Below are positions 52,604 to 64,000 of a stretch of DNA of 64,000 nt, in pieces. The first letter of the stretch is position 1. Each line of letters begins with the position of its first letter. A program made the translations under genes and the position numbers. Source of the DNA: Brachybacterium squillarum M-6-3 (lineage in GTDB: Bacteria > Actinomycetota > Actinomycetes > Actinomycetales > Dermabacteraceae); contig NZ_AGBX01000001.1 in the NCBI RefSeq assembly GCF_000225825.1, forward strand, positions 1,240,001 to 1,304,000. Reading direction: 5' to 3'. Under the pieces are notes generated by a model. That model saw only the letters and a list, made by a program, of their open reading frames with translations, did no database searches and was not told where the DNA came from.

Positions 52604-53244
52604 GCACCCCGATCCGTGTCGCCCTCGCCGACGACCAGGCGATCCTCCGCGGCGGCCTCGCCGCGCTGCTCGCCATGGAGACCGACCTCGAGGTGGTCGG
52701 CCAGGCCGCCGACTGCGCCGCCACCTGCGACCTCGTCGCCGCCGACGCCCCCGACGTGCTGCTGCTGGACGTGCAGATGCCCGCCGGCACCCGCGCCGAC
52801 GGCAGCCCCGGCCCGGCCGACGGCATCGGCGTGGCCGAAGGGCTCCGCGACGCCGGGTCCGCCACCCGCGTGATCGTCCTGACCACCTTCGGCCGCGCCG
52901 GCTACCTGCGCCGCACCCTTGAGGCCGGGGCCAGCGGCTTCATGGTCAAGGACAGCCCCGTCGAGCGTCTGGTCGACGCCGTGCGGCGCGTCCACCAGGG
53001 CCTACGCGTCGTCGACCCCGAGCTGGCCGCGCAGTCCCTCGCCGCCGGACCCAACCCGCTCAGCAGCAAGGAGACCGCCGTGCTGCAGGCTGCCGCAGGC
53101 GGGGGCACCACCGCCCAGGTCGCCGCGGCCGTGTTCCTCTCCGAGGGGACGGTGCGCAACCACATCTCCTCGGCCATCGGGAAGCTCGGCGTCACCAACC
53201 GCGCCGAGGCCGTCCGCGCCGCCACGGAGAACGGCTGGATCTGA
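52600..53244 (+). CDS. LuxR/NarL-family response regulator
   Basis: This 214-residue protein has a receiver domain with the phospho-acceptor Asp in VLLLDVQMP and Lys in FMVKDSP, then a LuxR helix-turn-helix (TTAQVAAAVFLSEGTVRNHISSAIGKLGV). The loop after the Asp is lengthened by about 10 residues (AGTRADGSPGPADG), unusual for this family. It is co-transcribed with its kinase and probably controls the ABC exporter through the palindrome at 49384. Confidence 0.94.
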   Translation: MSTPIRVALADDQAILRGGLAALLAMETDLEVVGQAADCAATCDLVAADAPDVLLLDVQMPAGTRADGSPGPADGIGVAEGLRDAGSATRVIVLTTFGRAGYLRRTLEAGASGFMVKDSPVERLVDAVRRVHQGLRVVDPELAAQSLAAGPNPLSSKETAVLQAAAGGGTTAQVAAAVFLSEGTVRNHISSAIGKLGVTNRAEAVRAATENGWI

Positions 53245-53382
53245 GCCCCGGCCGCTCCGATGAACGGGCGCCGCCGATCGTCGAGGAGTGTCCACCCGAC
53301 GCCTGGGTCGCGGAGGGACCTGACCCCGGCGCCGTCGCCGTCCACCCCGACCGCCGTCCTGCGGCCCCCGCCGCCGACCCCG

Positions 53383-53388
53383 TAGGCT
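53383..53388 (+). promoter_or_regulatory. -10 box for BASS transporter
   Basis: TAGGCT lies 3 nt before GTG 53392 and 6 nt before the next GTG (53395), so 53395 may be the true leaderless start. Confidence 0.45.
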
Positions 53389-53391
53389 TTC

Positions 53392-54321
53392 GTGGTGCAC
53401 ACGCTCGAATCCGTCCTGACCATGCTGATCCACATCAGCGTGCCCGGATTCGCGATCGCCTCGATGTTGTCGATGGGCCTGCGCACCCCGCTGCAGTCCT
53501 TCCGGAACCAGCTGCGCGACCGTCGCACGGTGCTCGCCCTGCTCGGCGCGAACTTCGTGGTCGTCCCCGCCGTCGGCACCCTCATCATCGGCCTGCTCAA
53601 CGGGCTGCTGCCCGAGCAGACGGGGGAGGGCTTCATCATCGCCCTGTGCGCCGCGGGGGCGCCCTTCGTGCTGCAGCTCGGCGCGATGGCGCGCATCCCC
53701 TACGGCGAGAGCGCCGGACCGATGACGGTGCTGCTGCTCGGCTCGATCGCCTTCATCCCGCTGGTGGTGCCGTTCCTGCTCAGCGACGTGGACGTGCACG
53801 GCTGGGCGGTGGCGCGGCTGCTGCTGGGCACGATGCTCTCCCCGATGATCGCCGGGATCGTGATCGCCGCCGTCTGGCCCGGCAGGGCCGACCTGCTGGC
53901 CCGCATCGCCGGCTCCACCGCCGCGGTGTCGGCCGTGCTGATGTTCCTCTCCGGCTTCGGCTCGAACACCGAGCTGCTGCTCACCGTGCTGATGTCCCCG
54001 GCGCTGCTGGTGGCCGTGGGGCTGATAGTGCTGGCCTTCTTCACGGGCCGCGCGGCGGGCGACCTCGCCGGGGACTCCCTCACGGTCTCCGACGGGCCTG
54101 CCATCCTCACCTCCCAGCGCAACATCGCCGCCGCCCTGCTGGTCGCGCGTGCCGGTGGCACCGACGACTCGGTGGTGGTGGCGATCCTCGTGCTCAGCGC
54201 GGTGGGCTTCGTGATGCTGGTGCCCTACGCCCTGGTGATGGGCGCCCTGCGCCGCCGTCGTGATGGGGAGAAGATCACCCTCGGCGTGCTCCTCGGCATC
54301 GTCGGTCCCAAGTCCGACTGA
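53392..54321 (+). CDS. Bile acid:sodium symporter (BASS)-family transporter
   Basis: This 309-residue protein has 9-10 hydrophobic segments and the BASS pattern in two halves: ISVPGFAIASMLSMGLRTPLQSFR, NFVVVPAVGTLIIG, LCAAGAPFVLQLG, and LTSQRNIAAALLVARAGG. Bacterial members carry organic anions or pantothenate-like compounds with sodium; the substrate is unknown. The first or second GTG codon is the start. It follows the two-component system by 150 bp but has its own promoter. Confidence 0.85.
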   Translation: MVHTLESVLTMLIHISVPGFAIASMLSMGLRTPLQSFRNQLRDRRTVLALLGANFVVVPAVGTLIIGLLNGLLPEQTGEGFIIALCAAGAPFVLQLGAMARIPYGESAGPMTVLLLGSIAFIPLVVPFLLSDVDVHGWAVARLLLGTMLSPMIAGIVIAAVWPGRADLLARIAGSTAAVSAVLMFLSGFGSNTELLLTVLMSPALLVAVGLIVLAFFTGRAAGDLAGDSLTVSDGPAILTSQRNIAAALLVARAGGTDDSVVVAILVLSAVGFVMLVPYALVMGALRRRRDGEKITLGVLLGIVGPKSD

Positions 54322-54405
54322 GCCCGGACGAGCTCACCGGCCCGGGCGGAAGCGGCCCTCGCCCTCCCTGGCCCTGGGAGGAACGCGCCCGCGCCCCTGC
54401 GGGCT

Positions 54406-54457
54406 GAGCTTTTCCTCGGCTCCCTTCCACCAGCGGAAGCCAGCCGACCAAAAGCTC
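54406..54457. repeat. Long intergenic hairpin with C:C mismatches only
   Basis: Two 23-nt arms starting at GAGCTTTT and ending at AAAAGCTC close on a 6-nt loop. 19 of 23 positions pair; the four mismatches are two CC/CC pairs, 8 nt apart. It follows the BASS gene by 85 bp and could be its terminator. Confidence 0.7.
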
Positions 54458-54530
54458 GCGCCTCGGGGTGAGCCACGCGCCCCGCGCCGGTCCGGTCGGC
54501 GCGTGAGGCGGGACGCGGGGCCCGTGACAG

Positions 54531-54547
54531 ATACCCCCAGGGGGTAT
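54531..54547 (+). promoter_or_regulatory. CsoR-type copper operator
   Basis: ATACCCCC-A-GGGGGTAT is a perfect palindrome matching the G/C-tract operators of the copper repressor CsoR. It overlaps the TAAACT -10 candidate (about 54547-54552) of the copA gene, so copper should lift repression. No csoR gene is in the window. Confidence 0.88.
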
Positions 54548-54582
54548 AAACTGGCGTCGTCGCCACGTCGGAGGAGGAGTCC

Positions 54583-58934
<4,352 letters not shown>

Positions 58935-59000
58935 GGAGGGCTGCATTGCGCGCCCCGCGAACCTCGCCTCACCGGTGCCGGAACCGTCGGACCCTGCCCC

Positions 59001-59006
59001 TACGCT
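59001..59006 (+). promoter_or_regulatory. -10 box, leaderless type (ABC exporter)
   Basis: TACGCT, 6 nt before GTG 59013. Confidence 0.55.
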
Positions 59007-59012
59007 GAGCCC

Positions 59013-60920
59013 GTGTCCTCCCTCCTCCGGATCATCCGTTTCACCCGCTCCCTGAACCCCCTGTACCTCGCGATCGTCGTCTGCTCCGTGCTGACGGCAC
59101 TGGCGGGCCTCGCGGTGCCGTTCATCATCGGCCGCGCCACCGACGTGGTGACCTCCGCCGTCAACGGCGAGATGAGCGCGGGCGACGCCGTCCGCGCCGT
59201 GATCCTGCTGGCCCTGGTGCTGCTGGCGGTGGAGCTGGTGAACACGGTGGTCTCCAACGTCGGCGGCTGGTTCGGCGACGTGATGAGCAACCGGCTGCGC
59301 ACCATCCTCTCGGTGCGCTACTACGACAAGCTGCTGCACCTCCCGCAGCGCTGGTTCGATGCCGAGCTGACCGGCACCATCGTGGCGCGGCTGAACCGCT
59401 CCATCGCCGAGATCTCGATGTTCGCCAAGACCATGTCGAACAGCTTCGCCACCATGCTGATCACGACGGTCGCGGTGCTGGGCATCTCCGCCTACTACTA
59501 CTGGCCGCTCGCGGTGCTGCTGCTCATCGTCTTCCCGGTCTACGTCTGGCTGACCTCGCTGACCTCGGTGAAGTGGCAGAAGCTGGAGGGCGAGAAGAAC
59601 GAGCAGGTCGACATCGCCTCCGGTCGCTTCGCCGAGGTCATCGGCCAGATCCGGGTCGTGAAGTCCTTCGTGCGGGAGCGTTCCGAGCTGAGCGACTTCT
59701 CCCGCCGCTTCTGGTCCACCGACGCCACCACCCGCGCCCAGTCCACCCACTGGCACCGCATGGACGTGCTGCGTCGCGCCGCCCTGAACCTCGTGTTCTT
59801 CGGGGTCTACGCGATCATCTTCGTGCGCACCGTGCAGGGCGCCTTCACGCTCGGCGAGATGGTGCTGCTGATCCAGCTGATGTCGATGGCGCGCCAGCCG
59901 GTGCAGTCCATGAGCTGGGTCGTCGACTCCTCGCAGCGCGCGATCGCCGGCTCCAAGGACTACTTCCGGGTGATGGAGACCCCCATCGACGAGCGCACCG
60001 CCGCGATGCTCGCCGCCCGGGTGGGGGTGCGCGACACGGCCGGCGCCGACGCACGCTCCGGGGCGGCCGACGGCGACGAGCCCGGCACCCGGACCGGCGG
60101 TCTGACGACGCTTTCGGAGCATCCCGACGAGGCGGCGCTGCACCCGGTCGCGGGAGCCCCCGTGGTCGCCTTCCGGCACGTCGACTTCGCCTACGAGGGC
60201 GATGCCGACGTGCTGCACGACATCGACTTCGCCGTGGCCCGCGGCGAGAAGGTCGCCCTGGTGGGGGAGTCCGGAGGCGGCAAGTCGACCATCGTGAACC
60301 TGCTGCTCGGGCTGTACGAGCCGCGCGAGGGTGCGGTCGAGGTGGTGGGCCACGACAGCGCCGACCTGCCGCTGGACGTGCTGCGCTCCCGCATCGGTGT
60401 GGTCTTCCAGGACGCCTCGCTGTTCTCCGGCACCATCGCCGAGAACATCGCCTACGGCCGACCCGGCGCCGGCGAGGAGGAGATCGAGGCCGCCGCACGC
60501 CGCGCCAACGCCGACACCTTCATCCGTCGCTTCCCCGCCGGCTACGAGCAGATCATCGGCGAGCGGGGCCTCAAGCTCTCCGGCGGCCAGCGGCAGCGCA
60601 TCGCCGTGGCCCGCGCGATCCTCAAGGACGCCCCGCTGCTGGTGCTCGACGAGGCCACCTCGGCGCTGGACACGAAGGCCGAGCGGCAGGTGCAGAAGGG
60701 CCTGGACGAGCTGATGGAGGGCCGCACCTCCCTGATCATCGCCCACCGCCTCTCCACCATCGCGGCGGTGGACCGCATCATCACCCTGGACGAGGGCCGC
60801 ATCGACGAGATCGGCTCCCCGGCCGAGCTCGCGACCACCGGCGGCATCTACGCCCAGCTGCTGGCGCTGCAGGACTCCGGCCAGACCAAGCGCCTGGCCA
60901 AGTACGGCATCACCGGCTGA
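59013..60920 (+). CDS. ABC exporter, fused permease-ATPase (MsbA/MDR-like)
   Basis: This 635-residue half-transporter has six N-terminal helices (to about residue 310), a linker with a Gly/Asp-rich insertion (about 345-375), then the ATPase with Walker A GESGGGKST, the signature LSGGQRQRI and Walker B LLVLDEATSALD. It should form a homodimer exporting lipids or drugs. No partner gene is adjacent, fitting a homodimer. Confidence 0.94.
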   Translation: MSSLLRIIRFTRSLNPLYLAIVVCSVLTALAGLAVPFIIGRATDVVTSAVNGEMSAGDAVRAVILLALVLLAVELVNTVVSNVGGWFGDVMSNRLRTILSVRYYDKLLHLPQRWFDAELTGTIVARLNRSIAEISMFAKTMSNSFATMLITTVAVLGISAYYYWPLAVLLLIVFPVYVWLTSLTSVKWQKLEGEKNEQVDIASGRFAEVIGQIRVVKSFVRERSELSDFSRRFWSTDATTRAQSTHWHRMDVLRRAALNLVFFGVYAIIFVRTVQGAFTLGEMVLLIQLMSMARQPVQSMSWVVDSSQRAIAGSKDYFRVMETPIDERTAAMLAARVGVRDTAGADARSGAADGDEPGTRTGGLTTLSEHPDEAALHPVAGAPVVAFRHVDFAYEGDADVLHDIDFAVARGEKVALVGESGGGKSTIVNLLLGLYEPREGAVEVVGHDSADLPLDVLRSRIGVVFQDASLFSGTIAENIAYGRPGAGEEEIEAAARRANADTFIRRFPAGYEQIIGERGLKLSGGQRQRIAVARAILKDAPLLVLDEATSALDTKAERQVQKGLDELMEGRTSLIIAHRLSTIAAVDRIITLDEGRIDEIGSPAELATTGGIYAQLLALQDSGQTKRLAKYGITG

Positions 60921-60929
60921 GCCCGGCGC

Positions 60930-60947
60930 CGGGGCGGCCCTGCCCCG
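60930..60947 (+). terminator. Short hairpin after ABC exporter
   Basis: CGGGGC and GCCCCG pair around a 6-nt loop, 10 bp after the stop codon. Confidence 0.4.
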
Positions 60948-60979
60948 CGCGAGTCGACGCCGCACGCCGGTCACGTCGG

Positions 60980-61065
60980 GGCCTGTCCATCGGATGGACT
61001 CAGGTGACAGGTCGCGTGGATATGACAGGCGACCTGTCGCTCAGGTGCATCGGATGGACAGGGCC
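60980..61065. repeat. Inverted repeat element upstream of methyltransferase
   Basis: Arms 60980-61014 and 61030-61065 share about 27 of 34 positions as an inverted pair; each has an inner dyad of type GTCCATCGGATGGAC. The right arm ends about 19 bp before the ATG at 61084 and overlaps the promoter region. It is related in sequence to the element at 61993-62069. Confidence 0.8.
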
Positions 61066-61083
61066 TCGCGGCACCATGGGGCC

Positions 61084-62013
61084 ATGAGCACCTGGACCGG
61101 CGCCGCCGAGGCCTATCGCCGCTCCTTCGCGACCCTCTGCGCCGGCACGATCGACACCCTGCTGGACGCGACCGTGCCAGCGGATTCCCTGCTCGACGTG
61201 GGCTGCGGGACCGGCGAGCTCGCCCGCGCCGCCGCCCAGCGCGGCCTCGCCGTGACCGCCGTGGACGCGGATGAGGACATGGTGGAGGCGACCCGAGTCG
61301 CGCTGGGTCGTCGCGACGATCCGCCATCGCGGTCGGAGCCGCTCGCACCCGCGCCGTCCCCCTCCGCGCAGCTCTCCACCGAGTCGGCTCGGAAGACAGG
61401 GACGGCACCGAGGTCGGACGAACGGCCCGGGCGACCTGACACCGGGTCGACCGCCGCGGTGCTCCACGCTGCCGCGCCCACCCTGCCGATCGCCGACCGG
61501 TCAGCCTCCGCGGTCACGGCGAACTTCCTGGTCAACCACGTGCCCGACCCTCACGCCACCACGGCCGACCTGGCGCGGGTGCTCGCCCCCGGCGGCCGTC
61601 TCGCGATGACCATCTGGCCGGCGGAGCCCGGGCCGCACCTCCGCGCAGTCCAGGCCGCCGCGCACGAGGTGGGCGCCGTGGCCCCTCCGTCCACCCGGCT
61701 CTCTCTCGAGCGGGACTTCCGCCGCAGTCCCGAGGGCCTCGCGAGGCTCGCCGAGCAGGCGGGACTCCAGGTGCTTCGCGCCGAGGAGGTCACCTGGACC
61801 TGGCGCACCACCGCGGAGGACATCCTGGCGGGCATCCGCGCCAGGATCGCCGGGCCGGGGCGGCTGTACCTCGCCCAGCCCCCGGATCGTCGCGCCGAGC
61901 TCGACCGGGCCACCCGCGCCCACTGGCAGGCACACGCTGAGGGCGGAGGCCTCGCCTTCCCCGTCACCGTGGTGCTGGTGCTCGCAACGATCTGTCCACA
62001 GGATGGAGTCTGA
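61084..62013 (+). CDS. Class I SAM-dependent methyltransferase
   Basis: This 309-residue enzyme has the SAM site LLDVGCGTGELARAAAQRG (motif I, near residue 40), VTAVDADEDMVEAT (motif II), a NHVPDP segment and RVLAPGGRLAMTIWP (motif IV). A disordered insertion of about 45 residues, rich in Pro, Ser and Arg, falls between motif II and the next strand (near residues 78-122). The acceptor is unknown. The last codons and TGA stop lie inside the right-hand repeat element. CACCAT lies 6 nt before the ATG. Confidence 0.85.
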   Translation: MSTWTGAAEAYRRSFATLCAGTIDTLLDATVPADSLLDVGCGTGELARAAAQRGLAVTAVDADEDMVEATRVALGRRDDPPSRSEPLAPAPSPSAQLSTESARKTGTAPRSDERPGRPDTGSTAAVLHAAAPTLPIADRSASAVTANFLVNHVPDPHATTADLARVLAPGGRLAMTIWPAEPGPHLRAVQAAAHEVGAVAPPSTRLSLERDFRRSPEGLARLAEQAGLQVLRAEEVTWTWRTTAEDILAGIRARIAGPGRLYLAQPPDRRAELDRATRAHWQAHAEGGGLAFPVTVVLVLATICPQDGV

Positions 62014-62069
62014 GCGACAGCGCCCTCGATATACGGAGGCACTGTCTCCTGTGCTCCATTCCGTGGACA
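61993..62069. repeat. Inverted repeat element downstream of methyltransferase
   Basis: Arms 61993-62024 and 62038-62069 match at about 23 of 32 positions around a 13-nt spacer. The left arm shares CTGAGCGACAG with the complement of the upstream element's right arm (61034-61044) and a CTGTCCAnnGGATGGAnTC core with its left arm. It contains the methyltransferase stop codon. Confidence 0.75.
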
Positions 62070-62194
62070 CGACTCCCTCGCACCGGCCGCCCAGCCGCCG
62101 TCCCGGCCGGGTCCACCCGCCTCCCGGTCCGCGTCCAGGGCTCGCGGCTACGATGATGGGCGTCACATGGGGGACGGACACGAAGGAGACACCG

Positions 62195-63436
62195 ATGGGC
62201 TTCATCCAGGCATTCAAGGGCGCGATCGGCGGCATGTTCGCCGACCAGTGGCAGGACTTCCTGACCATCCCGAACGGCCTGCCGCAGACCGCCGCGCTGT
62301 TCCCGGCCGTGCCGCGCGGCACCAACGCCGGCCGCGGCTCGAACACCCGCGGCAGCGAGAACGTCATCACCAACGGCTCGCGCATCCTGGTGCCGCAGGG
62401 CTACGGCCTGATCACCGTGGTCGACGGTCGTGCGACCGGCCTGATCACCGAGGCCGGCGGCTACGAGTTCAACGACCAGTCCCCGGATTCCCGCTCGGTG
62501 TTCGCCAGCGACGGCATCCTCGCCTCGACGGTCGGCATGTCCTGGGAGCGCTTCAAGTTCGGCGGCCGCCCCACCTCGCAGCAGCTCGCCTTCTACGTGA
62601 GCCTCAAGGAGATCCCCGACAACCGCTTCGGCACCCAGTCGGAGATCTACTGGGACGACGCCTACCTGAACACGCAGGTCGGAGCCATCTGTCGCGGCTC
62701 GTACACGATGCGGATCATCGACCCGCTGCTGTTCGTGCACAACTTCGTGCCGGCCTCGTTCATCTCGCAGAACGCCCCGGTGTTCGACTTCTCCGACCCC
62801 GACAATGCGGCCGGCAACCAGCTGTTCCGCGAGGTCGTCGGCTCGCTCGCGCAGGCCTTCTCGCGCTACACGAACGACCCCGACAAGGGCAATCGCATCA
62901 CCCGCATCCAGGGCGACTCGGTGGGCTTCGCGCAGTCCCTCTCCGCCGCGGTGGAGGAGGGCTACCGCTGGTCGACGGATCGCGGCCTGACCATCGTGAA
63001 GACGGCCATCGCCTCGATCGAGTACGACCAGCGCACCCGCGAGCTGCTGGCCGACGTGCAGAAGGCCGACGCCCTCTCCGGCAACCGCTCGCAGTCCTTC
63101 CTGAACCAGGCGGCGGCGCGCGGCGTGCAGGCGGCGGGGGAGACCGGCGGCGGCGCAGGCCTGGCCATGTTCGGCATGGGTGCCAACGCCGCCGGTGGCC
63201 TGGTGAACCCGGTGCAGCCGTATCAGCAGCCCCCGGGCACGGCCGCTCAGCAGGGCCAGCCGCAGCAGGCCGCCCCGCAGCAGGGGCAGGGCCAGCCCCA
63301 GCAGGCAGCGACCCAGCAGGCCGCCGCGCAGGAGGATCCGGTCGCAAAGCTCGCGCAGTACAAGCAGATGCTCGACCAGGGCCTGATCAGCGCGGAGGAC
63401 TACGAGGCGGCCAAGAAGAACGCCCTCGGGCTCTGA
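62195..63436 (+). CDS. SPFH-domain/virion-core-like protein (YdjI type)
   Basis: ATG 62195 follows GAAGGAGA. The 413-residue protein has an SPFH-type core of the YdjI/virion-core group (GSRILVPQGYGLITVVDGRATGLITEAGGYEFN), a helical part, and a Gln/Ala-rich linker before a short C-terminal segment with KLAQYKQMLDQGLISAEDYEAAK, the SHOCT-type motif. YdjI of Bacillus works with a membrane-repair or dynamin-like system; a similar membrane or secretion role is possible but unproven. It probably shares an mRNA with the next gene, 6 bp on. Confidence 0.85.
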   Translation: MGFIQAFKGAIGGMFADQWQDFLTIPNGLPQTAALFPAVPRGTNAGRGSNTRGSENVITNGSRILVPQGYGLITVVDGRATGLITEAGGYEFNDQSPDSRSVFASDGILASTVGMSWERFKFGGRPTSQQLAFYVSLKEIPDNRFGTQSEIYWDDAYLNTQVGAICRGSYTMRIIDPLLFVHNFVPASFISQNAPVFDFSDPDNAAGNQLFREVVGSLAQAFSRYTNDPDKGNRITRIQGDSVGFAQSLSAAVEEGYRWSTDRGLTIVKTAIASIEYDQRTRELLADVQKADALSGNRSQSFLNQAAARGVQAAGETGGGAGLAMFGMGANAAGGLVNPVQPYQQPPGTAAQQGQPQQAAPQQGQGQPQQAATQQAAAQEDPVAKLAQYKQMLDQGLISAEDYEAAKKNALGL

Positions 63437-63442
63437 GCCGTC

Positions 63443-64000
63443 ATGACCGTTCCTCCGCAGCCGCCGACCGGGGGCGCCGACTGGGCGCGCCCGGAGGCTG
63501 AGGCCGCGCGGGCGCAGGCGGCGCAGAACCACCGGGAGCACGACCCGCGGACGCAGCATCCGCCGGGGCAGCAGGACCGACCCACCGCGCAGGACCCGCG
63601 CACCGTCGTCGACCCCGTCTCCGCAGGCGCCGGCGACCCGGAGCGGCCCGACGCCCGCCCCGCCGCGATGCCCCACCCCCGGCAGGCCCAGGCGCCACGC
63701 GCCGCGGCCGGCCCCGCCCCCGAGCGGCAGGCGATCCCCGGGGGCCGCGGCGGCACGCAGACCGGTGCCGCTCCGGCCTGGCCCGGCGCCCGGCCGGCCG
63801 GCAGCGGTCCCGTGCCGACCGGCGGGGGACCGGCCCCCGGAGGCAGCGGCCCCGTCCCGACCGGCGGCGGTCCCGTGCCAGGCCAGGCGCCGCCCGCGGG
63901 AGCATCCGCCCAGGCCCAGGCCCAGGCCCAGGCCCAGGCCCAGGCCCAGGCTCCGCAGCAGCGCGCCGCCGGAGGGCAGCAGAGCGGGCAGATGCTCGGA
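63443..64000 (+). CDS. Pro/Gln/Ala-rich protein (cut by window end)
   Basis: ATG 63443 lies 6 bp after the SPFH gene, and the frame stays open to the last base (186 codons). The visible part is low-complexity, Pro-, Gln-, Ala- and Gly-rich (VPPQPPTGGADWARPEAEAA, GSGPVPTGGGPAPGGSGPVP and a (QA)7 run). The folded domain, likely a TFIIB-type zinc-ribbon-containing or membrane protein as often found next to YdjI-type genes, would be beyond the window and cannot be judged. Confidence 0.7.
   Translation, partial: MTVPPQPPTGGADWARPEAEAARAQAAQNHREHDPRTQHPPGQQDRPTAQDPRTVVDPVSAGAGDPERPDARPAAMPHPRQAQAPRAAAGPAPERQAIPGGRGGTQTGAAPAWPGARPAGSGPVPTGGGPAPGGSGPVPTGGGPVPGQAPPAGASAQAQAQAQAQAQAQAPQQRAAGGQQSGQMLG
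63911..63952 (+). repeat. Seven tandem CAGGCC hexamers
   Basis: Six exact CAGGCC units and one CAGGCT encode (Gln-Ala)7. Length change by slippage would stay in frame. Confidence 0.92.

Noticed and set aside
59013-60920. Heterodimeric exporter with an unseen partner
   Set aside because: The ATPase motifs are all canonical and no second half-transporter is adjacent.
63911-63952. Possible CRISPR-like array
   Set aside because: Units are 6 bp, contiguous and coding; there are no spacers.

Overview
The window is high-GC actinobacterial chromosome. GC-rich third codon positions, a mycothiol-type DinB/maleylpyruvate isomerase homologue, many promoters of the TANNNT-N6-start (leaderless) type and the overall gene set suggest Micrococcales, possibly a Brachybacterium-like organism; the genus is inference from gene style, not from a marker gene. 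I see no rRNA, tRNA, CRISPR array or prophage. It reads as ordinary chromosome broken by one insertion sequence, four decayed genes and several intergenic inverted repeats.

Layout. 1-6.9 kb: tail of a TetR regulator, then an NCS1-type permease followed by ureA-ureB-ureC-ureF-ureG-ureD, with a GlnR-like box upstream and no ureE. 7-8.3 kb: a gene-poor stretch with a tiny minus-strand ORF pair and an aldo/keto reductase remnant. 8.4-15.9 kb: an FBP zinc-finger protein, then a minus-strand operon (AddB-like nuclease, AddA-like helicase-nuclease, small kinase). 16.0-17.1 kb: a complete IS481-family element with 6-bp target duplication. 17.2-33.9 kb: mostly single housekeeping or metabolic genes (CotH-like lipoprotein, two DoxX-type/membrane proteins, SPFH protein, glutathione peroxidase, PfkB kinase, a class B PBP, esterase, 2,4-dienoyl-CoA reductase, AAA ATPase, LD-carboxypeptidase, BKACE enzyme, GNAT). 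34-46 kb: a nonsense-interrupted double GNAT, VOC protein, MFS pump with divergent TetR and shared operator, arylsulfotransferase-like lipoprotein, HchA/Hsp31 protein, and a decayed paralogue beside an intact Asp-box propeller lipoprotein. 46-54.3 kb: oxidoreductase, amidohydrolase, an ABC transporter with its two-component system, and a BASS transporter. 54.5-58.9 kb: two overlapping copper P-type ATPases behind a CsoR-type operator. 59-64 kb: ABC exporter, a methyltransferase flanked by related inverted repeats, an SPFH/virion-core-like protein and the start of a Gln/Pro/Ala-rich protein that leaves the window.

How genes work together. The NCS1 permease may feed a nitrogenous precursor to urease, whose Ni site is assembled by UreF/UreG/UreD; a His-rich UreG tail may stand in for UreE. 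AddB/AddA-like proteins should form a double-strand-break resection nuclease. The ABC/two-component quartet looks like a DrrAB-type efflux module under a LuxR-type regulator. The two Cu ATPases form an export pair. The strongest unexplained signals are the repeat pair around the methyltransferase, a 26-bp perfect hairpin between divergent promoters, and the IS481 insertion that landed in the -10 box of the addB-like gene and supplies the transposase stop codon from the target.
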